A stretch of 64,000 nt of DNA from Tardiphaga alba (GCF_018279705.1 NZ_CP036498.1:4729001-4793000); one strand, 5' to 3'; counted from the first letter of the stretch, positions 40,211 through 52,275 are shown. Notes: generated by a model not told the origin, from the letters alone. Made by a program: numbers and translations.

Positions 40211-40240
40211 AAACAAAAACGCGGCCTTTCGGCCGCGTTT
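40211..40240 (-). terminator. Terminator of ftsH
   Basis: AAACGCGGCC / GGCCGCGTTT stem with a TTTC loop. On the minus strand it is followed by TTTTTGTTT, about 25 bases after the ftsH stop. Confidence 0.9.
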
Positions 40241-40262
40241 TGCGATTTGATGGATGATGGCG

Positions 40263-42179
<1,917 letters not shown>

Positions 42180-42374
42180 CGATCTTCCTTCGTCACCGCT
42201 GGAATGAGCGGCTCTCTTCCCTTGATTCGCCACAAGGCGATCACCCTGGGTCAGTCGGTTGCAATTTAAGTGCGACAGGGGCCGCTGCCAAGGGAACTGG
42301 CACGGACTATTTAGCGCATCTAGGCGCTTTTCCGGTTCAAATCATGGCGCGACGGCCTGCTTTTCTGGAGGTGG

Positions 42375-43436
42375 TTAAGGCCTTTTACGCGATGCCGCGC
42401 GGCGGGGCGGCGCCGACGCAATCTTCAACCGGTGGCGCGTGAGCGAAATGACCGCGCCGGCGAGCGTTTGTTTCAGCAGGATACCGCTTCTTGTCCCCTC
42501 CATGGCCTGTTCCATCGCCAGGGCCAGGCTCTCCGCCTTGCCGAGTTCGGCGGGACCTTCGCGGCCGACCGCATTAATCATCCGCAGCAGCAGACGAACG
42601 CGAATTTCCTCGGCCAGGCCCATGAAAGCCCCTGCATCGATGGCATCGGGTGCGCGGCCGGGATTGCGGAGGGCCAGAAACCGCTCGGCGCCATCGGCCA
42701 TCAATTCGAGCGCCGCGTCCGCGCGGGCCATGCGGGCGGCCAGCCGCGCTAATGCATGCGGCCCCAGCCCTTCGGCGGCCAGAACGGGCATCAAAGCGCG
42801 CAGCCGCGGACGGGTAAAATGCGGGTCCGCATTGGTGGGATCGACGGCATAGGCAATCCCGGCTTTGTCGAGCGTCGCGATCAGGGCCGCCTTCGACAAC
42901 GGCAAAAGCGGGCGCGCGATCCGAATGCCGTCGCGCTCGGTCTGATCGGTCATTGCCGCGAGACCCGTAAGCCCGCTCCCACGCGCCATCCGCATCAGCA
43001 CCGTTTCGGCCTGATCATCACGCGTATGCGCCGTCAGCACGTGACTTGCGCCCGCAGTCCGCGCGGCGCGGGCGAGCAACCTATAACGGGCGTCGCGCGC
43101 CGCGGCAGGGAGGCCGGTTTTGGGCTTGTCACCGGTCCAGCGAAGGGTTCGGTGCGGGAGACCGAGCGATGCAGCGAGACGCTTCACCTCGCGCGCTTCC
43201 GCAGCACTTTCCTTGCGCAAGCCATGATCGACGGTGACCACATGGAGCGCCGGACCACTTTTTCGGGCACGCCGCCACCGCGCCATCAGCCAAAGTAAAG
43301 CGATGGAATCCGGCCCGCCGGATACAGCCAGCACCAACGCAGGCGCACCCGCGAATCCCGCAAACAGCGCGCGAGCATCCGCTGCAGCAACGGGACCGTC
43401 GGATGACATGCCTGCAGGAGAACCGCCGTAGCTCAT
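42375..43436 (-). CDS. tilS: tRNA(Ile)-lysidine synthase
   Basis: 353 residues. PP-loop ATP site AVSGGPDSIALL, HVVTVDHGLRKESAAEA and LTAHTRDDQAETVLMR, all TilS signatures. It converts C34 of the CAU-anticodon tRNA(Ile) to lysidine so that AUA is read. The C-terminal tRNA-binding region is short, as in other alphaproteobacteria. The start lies one base after the VOC gene stop. Confidence 0.95.
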   Translation of the reverse strand: MSYGGSPAGMSSDGPVAAADARALFAGFAGAPALVLAVSGGPDSIALLWLMARWRRARKSGPALHVVTVDHGLRKESAAEAREVKRLAASLGLPHRTLRWTGDKPKTGLPAAARDARYRLLARAARTAGASHVLTAHTRDDQAETVLMRMARGSGLTGLAAMTDQTERDGIRIARPLLPLSKAALIATLDKAGIAYAVDPTNADPHFTRPRLRALMPVLAAEGLGPHALARLAARMARADAALELMADGAERFLALRNPGRAPDAIDAGAFMGLAEEIRVRLLLRMINAVGREGPAELGKAESLALAMEQAMEGTRSGILLKQTLAGAVISLTRHRLKIASAPPRRAASRKRP

Positions 43437-43437
43437 G

Positions 43438-43833
43438 TCATCCCGCGTCGTGCGCAGCGGCGGTCGATTCCATGCCGAACGTCAGGCGGTTGCCATCGGG
43501 ATCGTCGAGATCGAAATCGCGCATACCGTAAGGACGGTCACCGGGCGGCTCTATGATGACCGCACCGCGTGACTGCATGTCCGCGCAAAGCGCATCGACT
43601 TCCGTGACAAAAATATTCACCGCGCCCTGCCCTGCGCCACGCCGGGTGCGGTGCGCGGCCTGGAAGTGAATAACGACATTGTCACGTTCGACGCCGCCGT
43701 AAAACACCGGTTCGCCATAGGTGAAGGCGACCTCGAAGCCGAGCACGTCACGATAATAAGCGACGCTTTTCAGCACATCCTGGACGACGAACAAGGTCGC
43801 GGCAGCGCAGAATTTCGGGGCGGGAGACGTCAT
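43438..43833 (-). CDS. VOC/glyoxalase-like domain protein
   Basis: 131 residues, one VOC module: CAAATLFVVQDVLKSVAYYRDVLGFEVAFTYGEP ... GAVNIFVTEVDALCADMQSRGAVIIEPPGDRPYGMRDFDLDDPDGNRLTFG. Such proteins bind metal or small toxins (bleomycin-resistance or glyoxalase relatives). The real substrate is unknown. It is packed directly against tilS and downstream of cpoB. Confidence 0.85.
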   Translation of the reverse strand: MTSPAPKFCAAATLFVVQDVLKSVAYYRDVLGFEVAFTYGEPVFYGGVERDNVVIHFQAAHRTRRGAGQGAVNIFVTEVDALCADMQSRGAVIIEPPGDRPYGMRDFDLDDPDGNRLTFGMESTAAAHDAG

Positions 43834-43886
43834 CAGACAAAGCTCCTACTTCGTCGGCAACGACCACCAAGCTTCACCGTCGAAGT

Positions 43887-44902
43887 CTAGCACTTGTTGC
43901 GCTTCTGCTCGCGGTCCACGCCCTGCTTCACGCCGGTCGAGGCACGCGGATATTTGCGGGCGACTTCGCCGAACGCGGCGCAGGCGGCCTCCTTCTCCTT
44001 CAGCGCCGCCAGCGACTGCCCGAGCCGCAGCAGCGCGTCCGGCGCCTTGGCGGAAGTGTCGTATTTGCTGGTGACGCCGAGGAAGGATTGCGCGGCATCG
44101 CGATACTTCTGGCGCTGGAAATAGCTTTCACCGAGCCAATATTGCGAATCTGCGATCATCGGATCGTTGGGATACTTCTGGCCGAAATTGCGCATGGTCT
44201 CTTCGGCCAGCGCATAATCACGACGCTGCATGTAACCGAGGCCGAGGTCGAATTCGTCTTTGGGCGTAGCACCCGGGGGCAGTGTGGTCAGCGCTGGCGC
44301 GCCACCGCCCTGCCCGGCATTGTCGAGCGGCGCGGGCGCGTTCGGCACGCTCGCGGCCGGCGCATTGGCCTGCATGGGCAACTGGCCGCCGCCAAGCGCA
44401 CGCGGCACGCCCGGCGCGTTAGGATTGGCGTTGGGGTCGAACGCGTCATTGCGGCGACCGGCGCGCGGGCGGCTGCCGGGTCGAGCACGACGGGCCCGGA
44501 CGCAGCAGGGGCCTGTTGAGGCTGGGCGTAACCGGGCTGCTGCGCCATCGGTTGCTGCTGCGGAATCGGCTGGGTCGACGGAATGGCACCGACATTCGGC
44601 CGGGCTGCCGCTGCCGCAGCTGGCGGCGCGCCGCCGCCGGCCTGCAACTGGCGCAGCTGATCTTCGAGCTGGCGATTGCGGAACTGCAGCTCCTCGTTCT
44701 GGCCGGTCAGTCTGCGCAGCTGGCCTTCGAGCTGCTCGATCCGCATTTCCGGATCGACGCCGCCATCCTGCCGGCCATAGGTCTGCGGTCGCTGCTGTTC
44801 TTGCTGCTGCTGGCCCCAGAACTGCGCCGAGACCGGCGACGCCGTCACAAGCATTGAAGCGAAAAGCGCGGCACCGGCGAGCGACTGGAATTTGAATGAC
44901 AT
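43887..44902 (-). CDS. cpoB: Cell-division coordinator CpoB (YbgF), frameshifted
   Basis: Signal peptide MSFKFQSLAGAALFASMLVTASPVSAQFW, then a coiled coil (DPEMRIEQLEGQLRRLTGQNEEL) and a Pro/Gln linker. The frame changes near 44460-44480 in a GC-rich stretch. One base added, for example in the CCGGG at 44476-44480, joins VVLDPGSRPRAGRR to NDAFDPNANPNAPGVPRALGG and the C-terminal TPR repeats (DEFDLGLGYMQRRDYALAEETMRNF, YPNDPMIADSQYWLGESYF, APDALLRLGQSLAALKEKEAAC). 338 residues in all. It links the Tol-Pal complex with peptidoglycan synthesis. The exact base lost is uncertain. Confidence 0.85.
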
Positions 44903-45041
44903 TTTGGCCTGAGCGATGACTGATGCGCGCCCTGATGGCGCCCAAAACGATGAGTGTTGCACTACGCCGGAATTGTGACTGATGGCAGCGACAAAGCCGC
45001 CTCTGACACAAATAACCACTCGTACAAATAACCGCGAACAC

Positions 45042-45076
45042 AAAAACGGCGCCCGCCCGGTCGGGCAGACGCCGCT
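45042..45076 (-). terminator. Terminator downstream of pal
   Basis: Stem AGCGGCGTCTGCCCG / CGGGCGGGCGCCG on the minus strand (a few mismatches), then TTTTTGTG. It lies 20 bases after the pal stop and so partly separates pal from cpoB. Confidence 0.7.
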
Positions 45077-45097
45077 CATGATATCACATCGAAACGC

Positions 45098-45595
45098 TTA
45101 GGCGCCGGCGTTCAGCACCGTTACCGCGCGGCGGTTCTGCGACCAGCACGAGATGTCGTTACACACCGCGACCGGGCGTTCCTTGCCATAGGAGATCGTG
45201 CGCATGCGGCTCGGATCGATGCCGCGCGAAGCCAGATAGCTGCGCACCGACTGGGCGCGGCGGGCACCGAGAGCGATATTGTATTCACGGGTGCCGCGCT
45301 CGTCCGCATGACCTTCAATGGTGAAGGAATAGCGGTTGTACTGCTGCAGCCACTGGGACTGCTTGTCGAGGGTGGCCATGGCCTGCGGCGACAGCTCGGT
45401 CTGGTCGCTTTCGAAGAACACGCGGTCGCCGACATTGACGACGAAGTCCTGCTGGCTGCCCGGAGCAGCCGCACCGGCCATCGCGCCATCGGCGCCACCC
45501 ATACCGTTCTTGTTCGCGCAGGCGCCCATCGTGAGCGCCACGGCCAGTACGGCAGCCAGTTTCAATCCCTGGAGGATACGCATCTGCTGAATCAT
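45098..45595 (-). CDS. pal: Peptidoglycan-associated lipoprotein
   Basis: 165 residues. Lipobox VALTMGACANK, then an OmpA-like peptidoglycan-binding domain: RVFFESDQTELSPQAMATLDKQSQWL, FTIEGHADERGTREYNIALGARRAQSV and ISYGKERPVAVC. It anchors the outer membrane to the cell wall and receives TolB. It is separated from tolB by two other genes here. The start at 45595 is favoured; a start 12 bases further in is possible. Confidence 0.96.
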   Translation of the reverse strand: MIQQMRILQGLKLAAVLAVALTMGACANKNGMGGADGAMAGAAAPGSQQDFVVNVGDRVFFESDQTELSPQAMATLDKQSQWLQQYNRYSFTIEGHADERGTREYNIALGARRAQSVRSYLASRGIDPSRMRTISYGKERPVAVCNDISCWSQNRRAVTVLNAGA

Positions 45596-45807
45596 TCCCG
45601 GAGCCTCCAACGCTCACGCTTTACCCAACTGTCATTCGGTCTACAGGTCGTTGGTTAAGCGAACGTTCCGTCAACCTTGACGAGGTGTTGCCAAAACCGA
45701 TCAAAAGCCACAGGCAGCCGAAAAGCAACGGCGTGGTTAATGCTTTGGAAATATGGCGCGACGGTGAAGCGACACGCGCAGCCGCCTGATTTTTCGCGGG
45801 AATCCAC

Positions 45808-45840
45808 GGAAAACGGCCGCCACATCGCTGCGGCGGCCGT
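45808..45840 (-). terminator. Terminator downstream of the FeeM-like gene
   Basis: ACGGCCGCC / GGCGGCCGT stem around a 10-base loop. On the minus strand it is followed by TTTTCC. It lies 35 bases after the stop of the gene at 45876. Confidence 0.7.
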
Positions 45841-45875
45841 CTGATAGTCCGGATCAATCCCGTAACAGGCGTCGA

Positions 45876-46619
45876 TTAAGCCTGTTGCCCCAGGGTCGCC
45901 TGCAGCAACTGGAACTCAGGCGCATGAAGGTCCGGCGCCAGCGGCTCGCTCTTGCGCTCGAACAGCGCCCGTCGCTCGAACTGGGTGGAGCGGAAATACG
46001 GGTAGCGCTCGAAGATCTTCTCGCGAACGACGTTGAAATCTGCCGCCATCAGGCAGAGCGGCTTCACCAGCGTCGGATAAGGACGCGGCTCGCAAAGCGG
46101 CGTCTGCAGGAATACGCGGCGATAGAAGGCGCGGTGTTCGGCGCGAACGGTCGCGGTGCCGATATCGGCGTTGAAATAGGCGCAGGCGACATAGCCGAGC
46201 CGAACCGTGAGATAGGGCAGTTCGGGAAATCTGGTGCGGTTGGCGGGATCCGCCACAAACCGGTTGGGATCGACGATGGTCTTCCCTGCCTCGATCTGGG
46301 GACGCAGGATATCGCCGAACGCGTCCACCGCCGGGGTTTCCGGATTGTCGGGCGAACCGACGCTGATCCGCAGCGAGCTCGCCAGCTCGCCATCCATATA
46401 GATGCCGAACGTCCAAGAATTCGGCAGGTCGTCGAAGCGGTCCTTCAGCCGACGCTCGGCCTTCGGCTCGATCGCCCCCTCATGAAGGTAAGCGCGGTAT
46501 CGGAGGCTGTAGATCGCCTCTTTTTCCGCCTCGGTCTCGACTAACCGGTAATCAACACGGTCCAGGAGTTCATGGTTACGCGCGGAAAGGTCATTCACTT
46601 GATCGGCCGCAGCCATCAT
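45876..46619 (-). CDS. FeeM-like N-acyl amino acid synthase / GNAT-fold acyltransferase
   Basis: 247 residues. Segments typical of the FeeM / autoinducer-synthase branch of the GNAT fold: EAIYSLRYRAYLHEGAIEP, FDDLPNSWTFGIYMDGELASSLRI, DPNRFVADPANRTRFPELPYLTVRL and ACAYFNADIGTATVRAEHRAFYRRVF. Known relatives join long-chain acyl-ACP to an amino acid. The Arg-Tyr-Tyr start (LRYRAYL) and the large hydrophobic mid-part fit this. It sits between pal and a GGDEF/EAL gene on one strand. The product is unknown. Confidence 0.72.
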   Translation of the reverse strand: MMAAADQVNDLSARNHELLDRVDYRLVETEAEKEAIYSLRYRAYLHEGAIEPKAERRLKDRFDDLPNSWTFGIYMDGELASSLRISVGSPDNPETPAVDAFGDILRPQIEAGKTIVDPNRFVADPANRTRFPELPYLTVRLGYVACAYFNADIGTATVRAEHRAFYRRVFLQTPLCEPRPYPTLVKPLCLMAADFNVVREKIFERYPYFRSTQFERRALFERKSEPLAPDLHAPEFQLLQATLGQQA

Positions 46620-46785
46620 TCCAACTCCACGCCAACAACACGCCGGAAGTATGCGAGTAAGGGGAAGGTTAAAGCTTTCTTAAAAGTTGTCAAAGGTTCT
46701 GCCACAACGTGGTTAACCTTTTGCCTACTCATCATTGATGTAATGAATCGTGATTGTAGTGTGACGGGATCGTGAATGCCGGTCT

Positions 46786-49146
46786 TTACGCGGGGGCCCG
46801 GCTCGACTCGACGTCCAGAACGGCATCGATCTGGCGCCTGCCATGAGAGGCGTCGAGCAGTTGCCGAATGCGCGTTGCAGGCACCGGCCGGCTAAACAGA
46901 TAGCCCTGGGCCTCGGTGATCGTGCCATCAGCACTGATCAGTTCGAGCTGCTCATTGGTCTCGATCCCTTCCACCACCACGGACATACCCAGGTCGGCGC
47001 TGAGACGGGCGACGCCACGCAGTAGCGTCAACGGACGATGGGTATCGATCCCCTCAAGGAAGGAGCGATCGATCTTCACCTTCTGCAACGGGAAATTATG
47101 CAGGTAGCTCAGGCTCGAATAGCCGGTGCCGAAATCGTCCAGGGAAATCCGGCAGCCCGCAGCATGCAGCTGTGCGAGCGCATCGTGGGTCCACTGCGTG
47201 TTACGCAACAAGGACGACTCGGTGATTTCGATTTCGAGGCGATGCGCCGGCAGTCCCGATACTTCCAGAGCGTAACGGACTTCGCTCAGGACATCGCGCT
47301 GATGGAACTGCTGCGATGAGAAGTTGACGGCGACGCTGACCGCCTCCGGCCACTTCATGCATTCGATGCACGCCTTGCGGAGAATCCAGCGACCGAGGTC
47401 CACAATCAACCCCATGTCTTCCGCGATCGGAATGATATCGACCGGCGACACGGTTCCGCGCACCGGATGATTCCAGCGCAGCAAGGCTTCACATGTGGAG
47501 ATGCGGCCGGACTTCAGATTGACCAGCGGCTGATAGTAGATTTCGAACTCTTCGTTCGCGAGCGCCTTGCGCAGATCCAGCTCGAGCACGCGACGGGCTT
47601 CGACAGTCTGGGCCATCTCGTCACGGAAGAAGCAGAACGTCCCGCGGCCCGATGCCTTGGCGCGATACAGCGCCATATCGGCGTTCTTCAGGAGGTGGTC
47701 GGCGCTGACACCGGCTTCCGTCAAGGCAATGCCGACGCTGGCGCCGATTTCGACCTGATGATTATCGACTTCGTAGCGCTCGCTCAGATGTTCGACGATC
47801 CGGCGCGCGAGGTCCGCAGCATCGTGACTGTTCTTGATGCTGCGCTGGTAAACGACGAACTCGTCGCCGCCGAAACGCGCGACGAAATCCTCCGCGCGCA
47901 ACATTCCGCGCAAGCGATCAGCCACCATGCACAGCAGCTCATCGCCACAGGGATGCCCCAGCGTATCGTTGACCTGCTTGAACTGATCGAGATCGACGAA
48001 CAGCAGCGCGGACATCGCCGACCCGTCAGCCGTCTTGAGCATGCGGCCGATTTCGTTCCGGAAGCTCATGCGGTTCGGCAGGCCCGTCAGCTCATCGAAC
48101 CGCGCCATATGACTGATGCGCGCTTCGGAATTCCGTCGCTCAGTAATATCTTCCAGCAGAACGACAGTACCGCCGCCCGGCATCGGCTGGAATTTCCAGG
48201 ACAGCGCGCGCTCATTCTCGTGCGCGTGATCGATCGTGGTGATTTCAGCGGCCTGGGAGCTATCGATCTCGGCTTCGATGGTCATGCCACTGGCGGCAGA
48301 CACCGAGCCGGCACTGACACAGAGAGAGACGAGATCGTGGACGCTGATGCCGCGCTCGACAGCGACATTGCCGGCGATCTCCATCATTTCGGCAAAGCGA
48401 TTGTTGAGAACGGCCAACCGGCCGTCGGCACCGAACATGCACAGGCCGTTCGGCATGTTGTTGAGCGCCGTATCGAACTGACCTGCGATCGAACCAACAC
48501 GCTCCGTCGCAAGCAACGCCTTCACATAGACGTCGTGCAGCCGCAGCGTGATCCGACGAAGACCGATGAAGAACAGAACGTTCAGGAAGGCGAAGCCGAT
48601 ATAGTAGAAGCCGCCATGAATGACCAAGGCCAGCGACATTGGTCCGCAAGCCAGCAAAACCTGCAGCTGCGCGATCTTTGGCCGGCCATAGGTTCGGCCA
48701 GCCCCGGCAGCGATATAGGCCACTGTCACCGCGGTTCCGAGCATATGGGCGACGGGATCATCACTGCCCAGCAGAACGACCCAGCACCACAGACCAAGCG
48801 CTGCCGCATAAAGCGAGCCGCCGATCATATAGTTCAGTTCCCAGCGCGCCGCCTCTTCCGGCGTCAGCACGGTCTGGCGTTTCTCGTATTTGCTGAGCTG
48901 GAGCGCACGCAGAGCGCCGATCGCGATGATCAGCGCGGCACACGGCCACAAGAGAGAATTGCCGGTCTTGACCGCAGTCATGACCGCGCCGGTGCCGGCG
49001 CAAACAGCGCCAGCCAGCATCGGAATGGGGTTTTCAAACAGGGAATCGACCAGCGCCGTGTAGATCGACGGCGACATCGACTTGCTATTCGTCCGGTTGT
49101 GATCAGCGAGCTGCATCGGGCGTTGGCGCGTCCTGTTCAGGCGCAC
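46786..49146 (-). CDS. GGDEF-EAL cyclic-di-GMP protein with membrane and PAS domains
   Basis: 786 residues. N-terminal membrane helices (about 40-195), a PAS-like domain (about 220-340: QFDTALNNMPNGLCMFGADGRLAVLNNRFAEMM), GGDEF domain with intact RFGGDEF (426-430), then EAL domain with intact CEALLRW (555-557), ITESSL and DDFGTGYSSLSYL. Both active-site motifs look complete, so it might make and break c-di-GMP. Start uncertain: GTG at 49146, ATG at 49116 or 49077; none has a strong ribosome site. Placed between tolB and the FeeM-like gene. Confidence 0.92.
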   Translation of the reverse strand: MRLNRTRQRPMQLADHNRTNSKSMSPSIYTALVDSLFENPIPMLAGAVCAGTGAVMTAVKTGNSLLWPCAALIIAIGALRALQLSKYEKRQTVLTPEEAARWELNYMIGGSLYAAALGLWCWVVLLGSDDPVAHMLGTAVTVAYIAAGAGRTYGRPKIAQLQVLLACGPMSLALVIHGGFYYIGFAFLNVLFFIGLRRITLRLHDVYVKALLATERVGSIAGQFDTALNNMPNGLCMFGADGRLAVLNNRFAEMMEIAGNVAVERGISVHDLVSLCVSAGSVSAASGMTIEAEIDSSQAAEITTIDHAHENERALSWKFQPMPGGGTVVLLEDITERRNSEARISHMARFDELTGLPNRMSFRNEIGRMLKTADGSAMSALLFVDLDQFKQVNDTLGHPCGDELLCMVADRLRGMLRAEDFVARFGGDEFVVYQRSIKNSHDAADLARRIVEHLSERYEVDNHQVEIGASVGIALTEAGVSADHLLKNADMALYRAKASGRGTFCFFRDEMAQTVEARRVLELDLRKALANEEFEIYYQPLVNLKSGRISTCEALLRWNHPVRGTVSPVDIIPIAEDMGLIVDLGRWILRKACIECMKWPEAVSVAVNFSSQQFHQRDVLSEVRYALEVSGLPAHRLEIEITESSLLRNTQWTHDALAQLHAAGCRISLDDFGTGYSSLSYLHNFPLQKVKIDRSFLEGIDTHRPLTLLRGVARLSADLGMSVVVEGIETNEQLELISADGTITEAQGYLFSRPVPATRIRQLLDASHGRRQIDAVLDVESSRAPA

Positions 49147-49302
49147 ATTGGTACCGGGTCCTGATGAACTCTTTCTGAGGGAACATCCTTAGCGAAGTAT
49201 TTACGTCTTCGCATAAACAGAAAATCTGCGTGTAAATTCAGCACGGTGGGAAAAGATTGCCGGTATTCACCGGCGATCCGGGTATTGATTTTAATCAATC
49301 AT

Positions 49303-50655
49303 TTACGACAGCAGCGGCGACCATGCGGGGTCGGACGCGAAGCCCGGTGTCGGGACCTTCAGCTCGTTACGGCCAGACACGTCGACGGAATACAGCGACG
49401 GACCTGGACCGGTCTCGCGGAAGAACATGACCACGCGGCCATTCGGCGCAAAGGTCGGGCCTTCATTATGATAACCCGAGGTGAGAATGCGTTCGCCCGA
49501 ACCGTCCGGCTTCATGATGCCGATGGAGAACTGGCCGCCTCCCATCTTGGTGAAGGCGATGTAGTCGCCGCGCGGCGACCACACCGGCGTCGAGTAGCTG
49601 CCTTCCCCAAACGAGATGCGCTGCGCGCCGCCGCCGGTGGCGCCCATGACATAGATCTGCGGCTTGCCGCCGCGATCGCTTTCGAAACAGATGCGCTGGC
49701 CATCCGGGGAATAGGACGGCGACGTGTCGATCGCCGGCGTATCGGTGAGGCGCGTGGTGGACTTCGAGCGCAGATCCATCACGAACAGGTTCGAATTGCC
49801 GCCCTGCTGCAGACTCATGATGATCCGCTGGCCATCCGGCGAGAAGCGCGGCGCAAACGACATGCCGGGGAAATTGCCGACGATCTCGCGCTGCCCGGTC
49901 TCGATATTGAAGAGATAGACGCGCGGATCGCCCTGGCCGAACTCCATATAGGTGATCTCTTGCGTGGACGGCGAGAAGCGCGGCGTCAGCACCAGATCGG
50001 CACCGCGAGTCAGATAGCGCACATTGGCGCCGTCCTGATCCATCAGCGCCAAGCGCTTCACGCGACGCTCCTTGGCGCCGGTCTCGTCCACGAACACGAT
50101 GCGGCTATCGAAATAGCCCTTTTCGCCGGTCAGGCGCTCATAGATCTGGTCGGAGATGATGTGGGCGATGCGGCGCCAGTATTCCGGCGACGTAAAGTAT
50201 TGCTGGCCGGCGAGCTGCTGGCCGGTGGCGACATCCCACAGACGGAACTCGGCCTTGAGGCGGCCGTCACCCTGACGGGTCATGCGGCCGGTGACGAGGG
50301 CCTGCGCATTGACCGTCTTCCAGTTCTGGAAATTCGGCGGCGCATCGATATTGACGGTCTTCTCCACGAAGGCCGCCGGATCGATCGGCGCGAACAGGCC
50401 GCTACGCTTCAGGTTATTGGTGATGACCTGCGACACGCCATTGCTGACTTCATTATCGGCTCCGGTGCCGGCATTGAAAGTCGGGATCGCAATCGGCAGC
50501 GGCGCCACATTGCCTTCGGTGATCTGCACGCGGGCCTGGCCGAACGCGTTGCGCGCGCCGGTGCCAGCCAGCAGGCCGAGCGATCCAATGCCGGTGATGA
50601 TCTGGCGGCGGCTCGGACGGGAAAACATCAGATGCGATCCATTCTTGTCGGTCAT
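49303..50655 (-). CDS. tolB: Tol-Pal system beta-propeller protein TolB
   Basis: 450 residues with a twin-arginine-like signal ([28 protein letters not shown]). The D1 domain is followed by propeller blades: [49 protein letters not shown] and [23 protein letters not shown]. It links TolA with Pal in the periplasm. The gene follows tolA after 26 bases, but pal is not next, as two genes intervene. The start may instead be at the internal MFSRPSRRQ. Confidence 0.96.
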   Translation of the reverse strand: MTDKNGSHLMFSRPSRRQIITGIGSLGLLAGTGARNAFGQARVQITEGNVAPLPIAIPTFNAGTGADNEVSNGVSQVITNNLKRSGLFAPIDPAAFVEKTVNIDAPPNFQNWKTVNAQALVTGRMTRQGDGRLKAEFRLWDVATGQQLAGQQYFTSPEYWRRIAHIISDQIYERLTGEKGYFDSRIVFVDETGAKERRVKRLALMDQDGANVRYLTRGADLVLTPRFSPSTQEITYMEFGQGDPRVYLFNIETGQREIVGNFPGMSFAPRFSPDGQRIIMSLQQGGNSNLFVMDLRSKSTTRLTDTPAIDTSPSYSPDGQRICFESDRGGKPQIYVMGATGGGAQRISFGEGSYSTPVWSPRGDYIAFTKMGGGQFSIGIMKPDGSGERILTSGYHNEGPTFAPNGRVVMFFRETGPGPSLYSVDVSGRNELKVPTPGFASDPAWSPLLS

Positions 50656-50681
50656 GTTACAGCTTTGCTCGGGCGGCCGGC

Positions 50682-51746
50682 TCAGGAAGCGCGCTCGGTG
50701 AAAACGGGTTCAAAGAACTTCCACTCTTCAAAGAAGGCCGCCGGCAACTTGTAGGGCTGGCAATCGATGATGGCACGCAGCGCGCTCTCTTGATAGACGC
50801 GGAAATACGGCGTCGATGGATTGCTGACAGCCGTTGGCTGGGCTTCCAGCGTGCCGTCGCGCTTCAGCTTGACGCTGAAAATGGCCTGGGTGAACTGCGC
50901 CTCGACGCCACCATACGGCTTCTTCCAGCAACGCTCGACCTGCGACTTGAACATCGCGCCCCAGGTGGCGACGTTGTTGGCCGCATTGCCCTTGGAGAGG
51001 CCCAGCGCTGCCGTCGGGTTCAGATCAGAGCCGGTCGCTGAGTTGCGGGTCGGATCACGCTTGTCGATCAGGGCTGCAATTTTCGACTGATCGAAAACGC
51101 GCTCGGCCTTTTTCGCCTCTTCAGCCTTGGCTTTTGCCTCTGCCTTGGCCTTCGCTTCGGCATCCGCCTTGGCTTTCGCTTCAGCCTTTGCCTTGGCTTC
51201 GGCTTTCGCCTTGGCCTGCGCTTCGGCCTTGGCCTTGGCTTCCGCCTTTGCCGCCGCTTCCGCTTCGGCCTTCTCTTCAGCCAATTCCTTCGCCTCTGCC
51301 GCTGCAGCGGCCTTCGCTTCCGCCTTGGCCTTGGCATCCGCTGCGGCCTTTGCAGCAGCTTCGGCCTTTGCCGCGGCTTCCGCCTTGGCGGCGGCTTCGG
51401 CGGCGGCCTTGTCTTCGGTCTTCGGCTGTTCCTTTGGCGCGACTTCGGTGATCACCGGCGGCTTCTTGTCGTCGATCTTGCCGACCGCCTCATCCGGCGG
51501 CTTGGCTTCCGCGATTTTCTCGACCTTGGGCTTAGGATTGTCCTTCTTGCCGGTGCGTTCACCAGCCATGGCCTTGGCGAGCTGGTCGTCGGAAATAACG
51601 TCCACCGCCACGGAATCTTCCGGATGCACTTCCAGTGCCTTGGAGTCGAAGGTGAACAGGCCCCAGCCGAACACGAGCAGATGCAAGGCGACGGACGCAA
51701 CCAGCGTCTTATCGACCCTTGCCATCACTTCTTTCATTCTGCTCAT
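50682..51746 (-). CDS. tolA: Tol-Pal system protein TolA
   Basis: 354 residues. One N-terminal membrane helix ([19 protein letters not shown]), a long Ala/Lys/Glu helical stalk (about 95-215, [15 protein letters not shown] repeats) and a C-terminal globular domain ([50 protein letters not shown]). It spans the periplasm and couples TolQR energy to TolB/Pal. Located between tolR and tolB. Confidence 0.95.
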   Translation of the reverse strand: MSRMKEVMARVDKTLVASVALHLLVFGWGLFTFDSKALEVHPEDSVAVDVISDDQLAKAMAGERTGKKDNPKPKVEKIAEAKPPDEAVGKIDDKKPPVITEVAPKEQPKTEDKAAAEAAAKAEAAAKAEAAAKAAADAKAKAEAKAAAAAEAKELAEEKAEAEAAAKAEAKAKAEAQAKAKAEAKAKAEAKAKADAEAKAKAEAKAKAEEAKKAERVFDQSKIAALIDKRDPTRNSATGSDLNPTAALGLSKGNAANNVATWGAMFKSQVERCWKKPYGGVEAQFTQAIFSVKLKRDGTLEAQPTAVSNPSTPYFRVYQESALRAIIDCQPYKLPAAFFEEWKFFEPVFTERAS

Positions 51747-51764
51747 GACCGCTGCGCCATCGCG

Positions 51765-52238
51765 TTACGATCCCTGCTCCGGCAGGATCACGATATTGGC
51801 CTTGAAGCCGGCAGCGCGCACCATGCCGAGCAGCTTCATCATGTCCGTGTAGCAAACGTCCCGATCACCGCGCAAAAACACGGTATTGTCCGTTTCCGTC
51901 CGCGTGGAGCGGATCGCGGTGATCTTGGCGGCCAATTCACTCTGCGGCACCAGCGCGTCGGCGATGTAGGTTTCCACGGCCGAGTTGCAGCTGCCGCCGG
52001 TGCGCTTCACTGAGACGGTGAGCGGCGGCGCGTTTTGCGACACCGACTTGCCGCCGCTGGCGATGGGCAGGTCGATATCGATGGTCGAGGTCATCAACGG
52101 CGCCGAGACCATGAAGATGATCATCAGCACCAGCATCACGTCGACCATCGGCGTGACGTTGATTTCAGCCATGACGGCAGCGCGCCGGCGTCCCCGCCGG
52201 CTACCGCCCCCACCGCCTGCTGCTGCATTCATCCCCAT
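51765..52238 (-). CDS. tolR: Tol-Pal system protein TolR
   Basis: 157-residue ExbD/TolR protein: a Gly/Arg N-terminus, AEINVTPMVDVMLVLMIIFMVSAPLMTSTIDIDLP with the proton-path Asp in the membrane helix, and a periplasmic domain. It forms the proton-driven motor with TolQ. The gap to tolA is 18 bases. Confidence 0.96.
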   Translation of the reverse strand: MGMNAAAGGGGGSRRGRRRAAVMAEINVTPMVDVMLVLMIIFMVSAPLMTSTIDIDLPIASGGKSVSQNAPPLTVSVKRTGGSCNSAVETYIADALVPQSELAAKITAIRSTRTETDNTVFLRGDRDVCYTDMMKLLGMVRAAGFKANIVILPEQGS

Positions 52239-52275
52239 GATCGGGCACTCATCACGTCATTCAAACCATCGGCCA

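Noticed and set aside
45621..45857. Small minus-strand open frame between pal and the FeeM-like gene
   Set aside because: It includes the terminator hairpin, has no ribosome site and an unlikely composition.
47467..49164. Long open frame antisense to the GGDEF/EAL gene
   Set aside because: The sense strand encodes intact GGDEF and EAL domains; the antisense product resembles nothing.
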